From Desulfobacteraceae bacterium UBA2245 (GTDB lineage Bacteria > Desulfobacterota > Desulfobacteria > Desulfobacterales > UBA2245), in NCBI GenBank assembly GCA_002347265.1, contig DDYB01000015.1, forward strand, positions 6,612 through 52,602: a DNA stretch of 45,991 nucleotides, written 5' to 3'. Of the stretch, positions 7,561 to 15,689 are shown piece after piece; position 1 is the stretch's first letter, and each line of letters starts with the position of its first letter. A model generated the notes under the pieces. That model worked only from the letters and a program-made list of their open reading frames with translations. It did no database searches and was not told where the DNA came from. The translations under genes were made by a program, and so were the position numbers.

Positions 7561-8464
7561 GGCGATCCGAAACTTTCCGCGTGAAAGGTTCGACCCCGCA
7601 GCCATGCTTCAGCGCATCGATCATTCTCACCGTTATGCGGGTAGTGGCCACATCGTGAACACGAACGATGTGAGCCCCGTTTAAAACCGCCGCCGCCACC
7701 GTCGCCTGAGTTGCCGTCTCAATCGGACCAGACGACGGCGCGATATCATCGGCAAGACCAAGCGCGTGACGGATAAAGGATTTGCGGGAGGTTCCCACAA
7801 GAATCGGCAATCTCAGACTTTTAAAAATCCGCAGACGTCGGATCAGCAACAGATTCTGCTCCGCTGTTTTCCCGAAGCCAATGCCCGGATCAATGATGAT
7901 TCTGGACCGCGGAATGTTGCGACTTTCCGCAAATTGAACAGTTTGAGACAGGAACCTTCTGATATCTAATGCCGCATTTTCGTATCTTGGCGCAGTCTGC
8001 ATCGTCTTGGGGGTTCCCTGCATGTGCATCAGCACAACGGGCACCCGGCAATCCGAAACGACATCGGCCATGCCAGGATCGCCTTGCAACGCACTGATAT
8101 CGTTTATCATGGAAGCTCCGGCTTCAATAGCCCGCCGGGCGACCTCGGCCTTGGTCGTATCAATGGAGATGGGGATTGAGACCGAGCGCGCCAGTCTTTC
8201 GATCACCGGCGCCACCCGCTGCGATTCTTCCTCAGGGGAAACAGAATCTGAAAAAGGGCGGCTGGACTCTCCTCCCACGTCCAGAATGTCGGCGCCGTCC
8301 CGTACGAGTTGGATGCCTTTGGCAACGGCGGAATCCACGGAAAAATAACGCCCTCCGTCGGAAAATGAATCCGGCGTCACATTGAGTATGCCCATGACAC
8401 AGGTCCGGGATCCGAACACCAATCGATGGGAAGCCCATTGGATCATAGAGGTTTCAGCGACCAT
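7553..8464 (-). CDS. folP: Dihydropteroate synthase
   Basis: A 303-residue TIM-barrel enzyme that joins p-aminobenzoate to 6-hydroxymethyl-dihydropterin diphosphate in folate synthesis. Visible family blocks are MGILNVTPDSFSDGG at about residues 23-37, DVGGESSRPF near 61, INDISA near 141, the HMQGTP loop near 168, and VGTSRKSF near 220. The protein extends about 20 residues beyond the minimal family at the N-terminus; an ATG seven codons in (8446) is possible but lacks a ribosome binding site. It lies 30 bases after ftsH and its stop overlaps the former ybbR start. Confidence 0.95.
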   Translation of the reverse strand: MVAETSMIQWASHRLVFGSRTCVMGILNVTPDSFSDGGRYFSVDSAVAKGIQLVRDGADILDVGGESSRPFSDSVSPEEESQRVAPVIERLARSVSIPISIDTTKAEVARRAIEAGASMINDISALQGDPGMADVVSDCRVPVVLMHMQGTPKTMQTAPRYENAALDIRRFLSQTVQFAESRNIPRSRIIIDPGIGFGKTAEQNLLLIRRLRIFKSLRLPILVGTSRKSFIRHALGLADDIAPSSGPIETATQATVAAAVLNGAHIVRVHDVATTRITVRMIDALKHGCGVEPFTRKVSDRHG

Positions 8465-8494
8465 GCCCTATACCTGTGATTTTTGTCCTTTGGT

Positions 8495-10351
8495 TCAGGT
8501 CTCGGCTTGCGCCTCAGGGGCCTCGCTGATGTCTTCATCCCGCGGCGTAGGGAATTTGAACCCGGGTTTCATGGAAGCAATCAGCGCATCCAGTTCGCTT
8601 CCCTGAACCGTTTCCTTCTCAAGCAGAACCTCAGCCAGCTTGTGCAGAACGTCGATGTTTTCCTCCAAAAGACGCTTTGCTATATTATAGGCATTCTGAA
8701 TAAGCACCTGGACCTCGCCGTCAATTCTGCGGGCCGTTTCCTCGGAATAATCCCGGTGCTGAGCAATCTCCCGGCCGAGAAAAATCTGTTCCTCATTCTT
8801 TCCATAGGAAAGAGGACCCAGATTCTCGCTCATGCCCCAGGAGCGCACCATCTTGTGCGCCAGATCCGTAGCCTGCTTGATATCATTGGAAGCGCCGGTG
8901 CTGATGCGATTGAGTACGAGTTCCTCCGCCACACGGCCGCCGTAGGCGACCGAAAGATCGCTTTGCAGCTGGTCCTTATACTTGAAGTCACGCTCTTCGG
9001 GTAAAAACCAGGTCACACCGGCGGCCCTTCCGCGGGGAATAATCGTTATCTTGTTGACAATGTCGGTATGCGGCAGCAGCCGGGCTACCAGGGCGTGACC
9101 GGCCTCGTGGTAGGCCGTGGTGCGACGGTCTTCCTCCCGGACGACCTTGGACTTGCGCTCCAGCCCCATGTAAACCTTGTCTTTGGCATCCTCCAGGTCC
9201 TGCATGTCAACTTTCTCTTTGTTTCTTTTGGCGGCCAGAAGAGCCGCCTCATTGACCAGATTCTCCAGATCGGCCCCGGAAAATCCGGGCGTTCCCTTGG
9301 CGATCACCGTCGGATTGACATCCGGACCGATAGGCGTTCTTTTCATGTGAACGCGCAGAATCTGCTCCCGCCCTTTGATATCGGGAAGCGCCACCATGAC
9401 CTGTCGATCAAAACGCCCTGGGCGGAGCAGGGCCGGGTCCAGAACATCGGGCCGGTTGGTCGCGGAGATCAGAATGACGCCCTCATTGGACTCGAATCCG
9501 TCCATCTCAACCAGAAGCTGGTTCAGCGTCTGTTCCCGCTCATCATGTCCACCGCCAAGTCCCGCTCCTCGATGCCGACCGACAGCGTCAATCTCATCGA
9601 TAAAAATAATGCACGGCGCATTTTTTTTGCCCTGAACAAACAGATCCCGCACCCGCGATGCGCCGACGCCGACAAACATCTCCACAAAATCCGATCCGCT
9701 GATGCTGAAAAAAGGAACGCCGGCTTCTCCGGCAATCGCTCGCGCCAGCAAGGTCTTTCCGGTTCCAGGAGGCCCCATGAGCAGAACTCCCTTGGGAATC
9801 CGGCCTCCCAGTCGGGTAAACTTCTTGGGTTCCCTGAGAAACTCGACGATTTCACTGAGTTCCTCCTTGGCTTCCTCGATTCCGGCTACATCATCAAAGG
9901 TAACCTTCACCGATGTGTCGGACATCAGCCGAGCCCGGCTCTTGCCGAAAGACATTGCCTTGCCGCCTCCGCTCTGCATCTGGCGCATGAAAAATATCCA
10001 CACTCCGATCAGGACAATCATCGGAAGCCATGACGCCAGCATCGACATGTACCATGGAGATTCCACAGGAGGCTGAGCCTTGATGGCAATTCCCTTGTTT
10101 CTCAGTATGCGGATCAGATCCGCATCCTGGGGGGCAAACACCTTGAACTTTTTATTATTGATATCGGTTACAAACAGTTCCTGCCCCTGAATCACCACCT
10201 CGCCGATCCGTTCGGATTCAACCATGGAAAGAAGTTCGGAATAACTCAGACTGGAATCCGACAGCTGATGCTGGTTAAACAGGTTGAACAGCATCACGAC
10301 CATCAGGGTAACAACCAGCCATAAAGCCAAATTCTTGTAAAATGGGTTCAA
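8495..10351 (-). CDS. ftsH: ATP-dependent zinc metalloprotease FtsH
   Basis: A 618-residue membrane AAA protease. Two membrane helices lie at about residues 6-25 and 102-122, with a periplasmic domain between. The AAA module has Walker A GPPGTGKT at 193-200, Walker B CIIFIDEIDAVG near 247-258 and the second region of homology (ATNRPDVLDPALLRPGRFD) near 297. The zinc protease motif HEAGH is at 415-419. FtsH degrades unassembled membrane proteins and regulators such as LpxC or sigma-32 in other bacteria. The start codon is TTG at 10351, supported by AGGAGGG about 8 bases upstream. The tilS-ftsH-folP order is common. Confidence 0.97.
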   Translation of the reverse strand: MNPFYKNLALWLVVTLMVVMLFNLFNQHQLSDSSLSYSELLSMVESERIGEVVIQGQELFVTDINNKKFKVFAPQDADLIRILRNKGIAIKAQPPVESPWYMSMLASWLPMIVLIGVWIFFMRQMQSGGGKAMSFGKSRARLMSDTSVKVTFDDVAGIEEAKEELSEIVEFLREPKKFTRLGGRIPKGVLLMGPPGTGKTLLARAIAGEAGVPFFSISGSDFVEMFVGVGASRVRDLFVQGKKNAPCIIFIDEIDAVGRHRGAGLGGGHDEREQTLNQLLVEMDGFESNEGVILISATNRPDVLDPALLRPGRFDRQVMVALPDIKGREQILRVHMKRTPIGPDVNPTVIAKGTPGFSGADLENLVNEAALLAAKRNKEKVDMQDLEDAKDKVYMGLERKSKVVREEDRRTTAYHEAGHALVARLLPHTDIVNKITIIPRGRAAGVTWFLPEERDFKYKDQLQSDLSVAYGGRVAEELVLNRISTGASNDIKQATDLAHKMVRSWGMSENLGPLSYGKNEEQIFLGREIAQHRDYSEETARRIDGEVQVLIQNAYNIAKRLLEENIDVLHKLAEVLLEKETVQGSELDALIASMKPGFKFPTPRDEDISEAPEAQAET

Positions 10352-10470
10352 ATATCGTCCCTCCTAATCTATCCGGCCAATGAATGCGGTCTTCCCTGGC
10401 ATTCAAATCCGGTGCCGCACCGTCGGAAATTACGGTTCGTTAATTTACGTATAATAATCATTATTGCCCA

Positions 10471-11919
10471 TTAGGCAAGCAAAAGTTCGATCTTCAGTAC
10501 GTGACGGGTTTTGGATGTAACCTTAACCGAATCATCGATTTGGTGACCTCCAATCCAGATGATTTGATCCTGGCTCAATAAAACCGGACACCGGCTGCGA
10601 AGCGGGCGGGGAACCTTTCGATTTATCAAATATTTTTTCAACTTCTGCCGCCCTTTCATGCCCAGCGGGACAAATCGATCGCCGGGCATCGGATTTCTGA
10701 CCCTCAGGGGAAAGCGGACGCAATCACAATCCATAAAAGCGACCGAATTTCCGGAATTCTGAATCATCTGAAAGCCGGAATTTTCCAGGCGTGTCAAAAT
10801 CAGGTACGCACCGATCGGTTCGATGAAAAGCGACCGCGTATCCGAGTCAATCGTGTAACAGAACCCGGAAGGCGCGGGGCCGCTTCGCCTTATTCGCGGA
10901 CAGGATTCTTCCTTTGAAATGATCAAGCGATCCTGATTCCGCTGAATCCGGATCCGATCCGGCAAATCCAGCCCTGCCCGGTCGTTGTCGCCATAAACCA
11001 GCTTGACGGCCGCATCCGCATGCGCCAATGAAATGCGCCGCAGGTCCCCCTTGATGCGCTCGACGGCCTGGCGAAGAATGCGGCGCAAAGCACCCACAGG
11101 ATGCGTGCGCAGAATCCGGACGCAAAGCTCCATCCGGCAGATTTCTTCCCGGACTGTTGCCGCCTTCAGAAGCGGGGTCGTAATGGATACAAGCCAAGTC
11201 TCCTCGGCGCGCGCCAAATCCGAAAGACGGTTTAAGGCATGAATGATTTGCGGATTGTATTGCTTTTGAAGCTGGGGAATCAGCTGGCGGCGGATGCGGT
11301 TTCTTACAAAGCCGACATCTTCATTGGATGCGTCTGATACCCAGTTCAGCCGATTTTCTGACAAATATCTTAAAATGTCTTTTCGGTGAAGGCGGATCAG
11401 GGGCCTGACAATTCTCGGATTGCGCACCGGAGAAATTCCAGAAAGGCCCAATATGCCGCTTCCCCTCAAGAGATACATCAATACGGATTCGGCATTGTCG
11501 TCGGCATGATGCCCCAGGGCGATCTTCTCGAAACCATGAAGATCGGCAATGCGGTGAAAAAATCCATACCGCGCCCGGCGCCCGGCCTCTTCAAGGGAAA
11601 ATCCCTGCGCGGCCATGGCATAGACATCGGTCTGCTCGCAAAAAAATGGCGCTCCCATTTTCCCGGCCAGGTTTCGGGCGAAGGACTCGTCCCGATCCGA
11701 CGCCTCGCCGCGAAGCCCGTGGTTCAGATGCGCAACTGCAAGATTCAGGGGCAGCCGATCGCCCATCGCATCCAGAACATGCAGCAGGGCCACGGAATCC
11801 GGCCCTCCAGACACCCCGACCAACACCCTGTCGTTGGGGCGGAACATTCCAAAGGCGGTTATTGTGTTAAAAACCTTTGCTATCAGGTAATTACTGGAGC
11901 CTTTGTGCAATGCTGGCAT
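10471..11919 (-). CDS. tilS: tRNA(Ile)-lysidine synthase
   Basis: A 482-residue TilS. The N-type ATP pyrophosphatase loop SGGPDS is at residues 37-42, LNHGLRG follows near 67, and GHHADDNAE near 137. The C-terminal domain with RFVPLGMKGRQKLKKYL is present. The enzyme puts lysine on C34 of tRNA-Ile(CAU), changing decoding from AUG to AUA, and is essential. The annotated start at 11919 overlaps the upstream lipoprotein gene by 29 bases. A start slightly further in is possible, as the family sequence begins near residue 12. About 119 bases without a gene separate it from ftsH. Confidence 0.95.
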   Translation of the reverse strand: MPALHKGSSNYLIAKVFNTITAFGMFRPNDRVLVGVSGGPDSVALLHVLDAMGDRLPLNLAVAHLNHGLRGEASDRDESFARNLAGKMGAPFFCEQTDVYAMAAQGFSLEEAGRRARYGFFHRIADLHGFEKIALGHHADDNAESVLMYLLRGSGILGLSGISPVRNPRIVRPLIRLHRKDILRYLSENRLNWVSDASNEDVGFVRNRIRRQLIPQLQKQYNPQIIHALNRLSDLARAEETWLVSITTPLLKAATVREEICRMELCVRILRTHPVGALRRILRQAVERIKGDLRRISLAHADAAVKLVYGDNDRAGLDLPDRIRIQRNQDRLIISKEESCPRIRRSGPAPSGFCYTIDSDTRSLFIEPIGAYLILTRLENSGFQMIQNSGNSVAFMDCDCVRFPLRVRNPMPGDRFVPLGMKGRQKLKKYLINRKVPRPLRSRCPVLLSQDQIIWIGGHQIDDSVKVTSKTRHVLKIELLLA

Positions 11920-12286
11920 GGATCAGCTCGGAGACTTTCCGGTCCCACAACCCCACAACGCCGGTACGAACCGAAATTTCCGTCAACCGGGGAGCGAGTA
12001 TGGTCAACTTGACCGTCACCGGCGTCTGATCCGGACGCATGGCCGAAACGACGGTCTGAACCCCGTCGGACTCCTTCTTTTCCACATTGATTTTCATGGA
12101 CTCCAAAGAATCAGTCACGGCTGCGACGCTGGTTTCCAGAGAAGCGGGATATGCCCGCTTGAGCTCACCGTTCATATAGGAATAAACGCCGGTGCCGGCA
12201 CCGACACCGACAATCACCGGAGCGGCGCATCCTGCGCAAAAAACAATAAACGACGCACAAATCGCAATCAAAAATTTATAATTCAT
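11891..12286 (-). CDS. DUF3568-type lipoprotein
   Basis: Starting at the ATG at 12286 gives 131 residues with a lipoprotein signal: a short basic start (MNYK), a hydrophobic core, and a lipobox-like FCAGC with the acylated Cys near residue 19. A glycine-rich turn (VGVGAGTGVYSYMNGELKRAY) and alternating strands follow. This is the pattern of the DUF3568 family, frequent in Desulfobacterales and of unknown function. An open frame extends 45 residues upstream, but that part is basic and ill-fitting and would hide the signal peptide. The 3' end overlaps tilS by 29 bases. Confidence 0.75.
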   Translation of the reverse strand: MNYKFLIAICASFIVFCAGCAAPVIVGVGAGTGVYSYMNGELKRAYPASLETSVAAVTDSLESMKINVEKKESDGVQTVVSAMRPDQTPVTVKLTILAPRLTEISVRTGVVGLWDRKVSELIHASIAQRLQ

Positions 12287-12544
12287 AGGGCCTGCTCTTT
12301 TTTTAAATGCCGGGACAAGTTCCGGATGCACCTGAGCTATACGACAGGCGCGGGCGGATGTCAATATGATCCCCCCGCGGCTGAGTCGCCCGGTTCGGAT
12401 TCTTGCATGATTCAAGCTCAATACACCGCAATTCCCCTGGAATGATGAGATCTAAACCTGAGCCGCAGTGTCGACGGATACGGCGCAACGCAAAAATTGC
12501 TTTTTTACGAAGACATCAAGTTTCGGGTCCGGCTGTTTTTACCC
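12287..12544. other. Intergenic region between the lipoprotein gene and SRP RNA
   Basis: Divergent intergenic DNA that must hold the promoter of the lipoprotein-tilS-ftsH-folP transcript on the minus strand. It contains repeat copy 2 at 12463-12519. Minus-strand open frames here are short and have no protein pattern. Confidence 0.5.
12463..12519 (+). repeat. Dispersed intergenic repeat, copy 2
   Basis: Partner of 605-661: the same length without gaps, with shared blocks CCGCAGTG, GCAACGC, AAATTG, TTTTAC and AGACATCAA. The left-hand extension seen in copy 1 is not evident here, so this looks like a partial copy. It ends about 25 bases before the -35 box of the SRP RNA promoter. Confidence 0.65.
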
Positions 12545-12573
12545 TTGAAAAAAAATCAACGGCTGACTATAGT
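12545..12573 (+). promoter_or_regulatory. Sigma-70 promoter of the SRP RNA gene
   Basis: TTGAAA at 12545-12550 and TATAGT at 12568-12573 with an exact 17-base spacer. The RNA 5' end inferred from its closing helix (12580) lies 7 bases after the -10 box, as expected for a transcription start. Confidence 0.75.
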
Positions 12574-12579
12574 TAGCGA

Positions 12580-12834
12580 CCGGTTGTGCTAGGCGGGGAG
12601 TTAGCGGTGCCCTTTTCCCGAAATCCGCTTTATGCGGGGCTGAATTCCCGTTTGAGGGTTGAATCCTGAATCTTGGAAGACATTCAGATCGGCCGCCGCG
12701 CAACAGACGCTTACGAACCTCGTCAGGTCCGGAAGGAAGCAGCGATAAGTAATGTTGTCTGTGTCGTGGATCGATCCCGATTATGATTATGTCTCTCCTG
12801 GTTCCGGAAAACTCGATAACGGGTGCACAACCGG
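12580..12834 (+). ncRNA. ffs: Signal recognition particle RNA, large bacterial type
   Basis: The universal SRP core (GTCAGGTCCGGAAGGAAGCAGC) is present at about 12720-12742, where the GGAA tetraloop is the Ffh-binding tip. The 5' part has the Alu-domain signature of Bacillus-type scRNA: TGCTAGGCGGGGAGTTAGC followed by GGTGCCC. The ends close in a perfect 10-bp helix (CCGGTTGTGC at 12580-12589 with GCACAACCGG at 12825-12834). The length of about 255 is therefore that of the large SRP RNA, not the roughly 110-nt 4.5S RNA of gammaproteobacteria. It acts with Ffh and FtsY in co-translational membrane targeting. Confidence 0.92.
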
Positions 12835-12913
12835 ATCTCCCAACCTCCATTCTCAAACCCCTATTGAATGCCTTATCATTTCCGTCCTGAAATATTGACG
12901 GCAAGGCTCATAT

Positions 12914-12933
12914 TTTGCGGAAGCATCCGCAAA
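12914..12933 (+). promoter_or_regulatory. Hairpin upstream of the grpE promoter
   Basis: TTTGCGG, a six-base loop, then CCGCAAA form a perfect 7-bp stem, 7 bases before the -35 box of the candidate grpE promoter. It may end the SRP transcript or act as an operator. It does not match the CIRCE element. Confidence 0.35.
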
Positions 12934-12940
12934 TATCGCC

Positions 12941-12968
12941 TTGACATTGCATCAGGCCGTCTTATTTT
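12941..12968 (+). promoter_or_regulatory. Candidate promoter of grpE-dnaK
   Basis: TTGACA at 12941-12946 and TATTTT at 12963-12968, 16 bases apart. The preceding CC gives CCTTGACA, which partly resembles a heat-shock sigma -35, but no CCCCAT-like -10 is seen, so I call it sigma-70-like. Confidence 0.4.
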
Positions 12969-13070
12969 TGAATCGTTATTGATGCGGCTTGCAAAATTTT
13001 TTCGTTGGAACAGCCAATCGCCCCCGGCTTCAGCCGCCTTGACCATAAAGTCAGGAGATGATTTGAACGC

Positions 13071-13670
13071 ATGAGCGATAACAAAAAAAAAACAAACAAG
13101 GTTGAAATTCAAGAGATTCATGAAAACGCCGCAACCATATCCAATACGCCGGCTTCGACGAAGGAAGCAGGCCAGCAACCCGATGATGATGTCATAAAGC
13201 TCCTTGAAGCGGAACAAAAGGCGGCAGAAAACCATGACCGCTTTCTGAGACTTGCCGCTGAATTCGAAAACTACAAAAAACGGACGGCAAGGGAAACCGC
13301 TGATTTCAGAAAATTTGCCAACGAGGCGATGCTCAAGGAACTGCTTTTGGTGGTAGACAATCTGGAACGGGCCATCGAATCGGCCCGGGCCGGGGAAGGC
13401 AGCATTCAATCCCTTTTGCAGGGCGTTGAAATGACCCGGAATGAAATTTTAAAGGTCTTTGATAAATTCGGCGCTGTTCCCATTGCGGCCATGGGGGAAA
13501 CCTTTGACCCGAATTTTCACCAGGCGGTGGCCCGGGAAACAAGCAAAGACCATCCGGAAAACACCGTCGTCAAAGAACTGCAAAAAGGCTATATGCTGCA
13601 CGACCGCCTGCTCAGGCCCAGCATGGTTATTGTAAGCAAACCCGGCTCAAATGCCGGGGAAAACACATAA
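13071..13670 (+). CDS. grpE: GrpE nucleotide exchange factor
   Basis: A 199-residue GrpE. A poorly conserved charged N-terminal tail of about 50 residues is followed by a long coiled coil containing RLAAEFENYKKRTARE. The C-terminal wing has the family end block (FDPNFHQAVARE...HPENTVVKELQKGYMLHDRLLRPSMVIVSK). It releases ADP from DnaK and acts as a thermosensor. The gene precedes dnaK by 45 bases, and no hrcA or dnaJ is adjacent. A hexa- to deca-A run after the start codon could be prone to slippage but the frame is intact. Confidence 0.95.
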   Translation: MSDNKKKTNKVEIQEIHENAATISNTPASTKEAGQQPDDDVIKLLEAEQKAAENHDRFLRLAAEFENYKKRTARETADFRKFANEAMLKELLLVVDNLERAIESARAGEGSIQSLLQGVEMTRNEILKVFDKFGAVPIAAMGETFDPNFHQAVARETSKDHPENTVVKELQKGYMLHDRLLRPSMVIVSKPGSNAGENT

Positions 13671-13715
13671 AAATAAAAACACCTACATACAGGCAACACT
13701 TAAGGAGGAATATCA

Positions 13716-15629
13716 ATGGGCAAGGTAATCGGAATCGATCTGGGCACCACCAATTCATGCGTGGCCATTATGGAAGGGGGCGATCCGAAGGTGATTACGA
13801 ACGCCGAGGGCGGTCGGACCACGCCGTCCATCGTTGCTATAACCGGCAGCGGTGAGCGTCAGGTGGGACAGATCGCAAAACGCCAGGCCATCACCAACCC
13901 CGAGAATACCGTATTTGCCGTCAAACGTCTCATCGGCCGCAAATACGATTCCCAGGAAGTGCAGCGCGATATCAAGGTGCTTCCCTATAAAATCGAAAAG
14001 GCATCCAACGGAGACGTCCGAATCAACCTGCAGGGCAAGCCTTACAGTCCGGCGGAAATTTCGGCTTTCATTCTGGCCAATATCAAAAAATACGCTGAGG
14101 ATTATCTCGGCGAAACAATAACCGATGCGGTTATTACCGTTCCGGCTTATTTTAACGACTCTCAGCGCCAGGCAACCAAGGATGCCGGAAAAATTGCCGG
14201 GCTCAACGTGCTGCGCATCATCAACGAACCCACGGCCGCTTCTCTGGCTTACGGGTTGGACAAACACGCCGAAGAAAAGATAGCGGTCTTTGACCTCGGC
14301 GGCGGCACCTTCGACATTTCCATTCTGGAAATCGGCGAAGGGGTCTTTGAAGTCAAATCCACCAATGGAGACACCCACCTGGGCGGCGAGGACTTTGATC
14401 TGCGCCTGATCGATTATCTGGCCGACGAATTCAAGAAAGATCAGGGCATCGATCTGCGGTCAGACAAGATGGCGTTGCAGCGGCTCAAGGAAGCGGCCGA
14501 AAAAGCCAAGATGGAACTTTCCAGCTCCATGGAAACCGATGTGAATCTTCCCTTTATCACCGCGGATGCAACCGGTCCCAAGCACCTGAACATCCGCCTC
14601 TCGCGGGCCAAACTGGAAAACCTGGTCGCCGATCTTCTGGATAAGCTGGAAGGGCCCTGCCGGACCGCTCTGAAAGACGCCGGCATGAACCCCAAGGAAA
14701 TCAACGAGGTGATACTGGTCGGCGGCATGACCCGTATGCCGGCGGTTCAGGAAAGGGTCAAGCAAATTTTCGGCAAGGAGCCTCACAAGGGCGTCAACCC
14801 CGATGAGGTCGTAGCCATGGGCGCCGCCATTCAGGCCGGCGTTCTCAAGGGAGACGTCAAGGACGTTCTGCTTCTGGATGTCACCCCGCTTTCTCTGGGA
14901 ATCGAAACCCTGGGCGGCGTCATGACCCGGCTGATCGAAAAAAACACCACCATTCCGACGCGAAAAAGCCAGGTCTTCTCCACGGCCGCCGACAATCAGC
15001 CGGCCGTTTCCATCCACGTGCTGCAGGGCGAACGGGAGATGGCCGCTTACAACAAGACGCTGGGACGATTCGAGCTCGTGGGCATTCCGCTGGCGCCCCG
15101 TGGCGTTCCGCAGGTCGAGGTCACCTTTGACATCGATGCCAACGGCATCGTAAATGTTTCGGCCAAGGATCTGGGAACAGGCAAGGAACAGTCCATCAAG
15201 ATCACCGCCTCCAGCGGCCTTTCCAAGGATGAGATCAATCAGGCCGTTAAAGACGCCGAAATGCATTCCGAAGAGGATAAAAAGAAGAAAGAGCTGGTTG
15301 AAGCCAGAAATATCGCCGATACCATGATTTACTCCACGGAAAAGTCCATCAAGGAACTGGGCGGCAAGGTGGACAGCACCACCAAAACCAATGTGGAAGA
15401 AGCCATCGGACGCCTCAGAAAAGCCATGGAAGGCAGCGACACGCAGGAGATCAAGCAAAAAACGGAAGAACTTACCCAGGCATCGCACAAACTGGCGGAA
15501 GCCATGTATCAAAAAGCCGCTGCAAGCGGCGGAGATGCCGGCGGCGGCGATCAGACCGGCGCCTCTCAGAAGCGCGGACCCGATGATGATGTCGTCGATG
15601 CGGATTTCGAAGAGGTCAAAGACAAATAA
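13716..15629 (+). CDS. dnaK: Chaperone DnaK (Hsp70)
   Basis: A 637-residue Hsp70 with all three family signatures: IGIDLGTTNSCVA near the start, VFDLGGGTFDISIL near residue 190, and VILVGGMTRMPAVQ near 333. A substrate-binding domain and the usual acidic C-terminal tail (DDDVVDADFEEVKDK) follow. It folds and protects proteins in the cytoplasm with GrpE and DnaJ. A strong TAAGGAGG site lies about 7 bases upstream of the ATG. Long minus-strand open frames across the gene are shadows caused by codon bias. A strong terminator follows at 15655. Confidence 0.98.
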   Translation: MGKVIGIDLGTTNSCVAIMEGGDPKVITNAEGGRTTPSIVAITGSGERQVGQIAKRQAITNPENTVFAVKRLIGRKYDSQEVQRDIKVLPYKIEKASNGDVRINLQGKPYSPAEISAFILANIKKYAEDYLGETITDAVITVPAYFNDSQRQATKDAGKIAGLNVLRIINEPTAASLAYGLDKHAEEKIAVFDLGGGTFDISILEIGEGVFEVKSTNGDTHLGGEDFDLRLIDYLADEFKKDQGIDLRSDKMALQRLKEAAEKAKMELSSSMETDVNLPFITADATGPKHLNIRLSRAKLENLVADLLDKLEGPCRTALKDAGMNPKEINEVILVGGMTRMPAVQERVKQIFGKEPHKGVNPDEVVAMGAAIQAGVLKGDVKDVLLLDVTPLSLGIETLGGVMTRLIEKNTTIPTRKSQVFSTAADNQPAVSIHVLQGEREMAAYNKTLGRFELVGIPLAPRGVPQVEVTFDIDANGIVNVSAKDLGTGKEQSIKITASSGLSKDEINQAVKDAEMHSEEDKKKKELVEARNIADTMIYSTEKSIKELGGKVDSTTKTNVEEAIGRLRKAMEGSDTQEIKQKTEELTQASHKLAEAMYQKAAASGGDAGGGDQTGASQKRGPDDDVVDADFEEVKDK

Positions 15630-15654
15630 AATCTTGAATTGAAAGGCGTTAAGG

Positions 15655-15689
15655 CCCGCGGGCGGATTTTTCGCCCGCGGGTTTTTTTT
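15655..15689 (+). terminator. Rho-independent terminator of grpE-dnaK
   Basis: CCCGCGGGCG at 15655-15664 pairs perfectly with CGCCCGCGGG at 15672-15681 and is followed by eight T. The T-run reaches the stop codon of the convergent ligase gene. Confidence 0.92.

Noticed and set aside
12287..12421. Upstream extension of the DUF3568 lipoprotein
   Set aside because: It would place 45 basic residues before a clear lipoprotein signal peptide.
12868..13074. Plus-strand 68-codon frame before grpE
   Set aside because: It covers the hairpin and promoter of grpE and lacks protein character; better explained as regulatory DNA.
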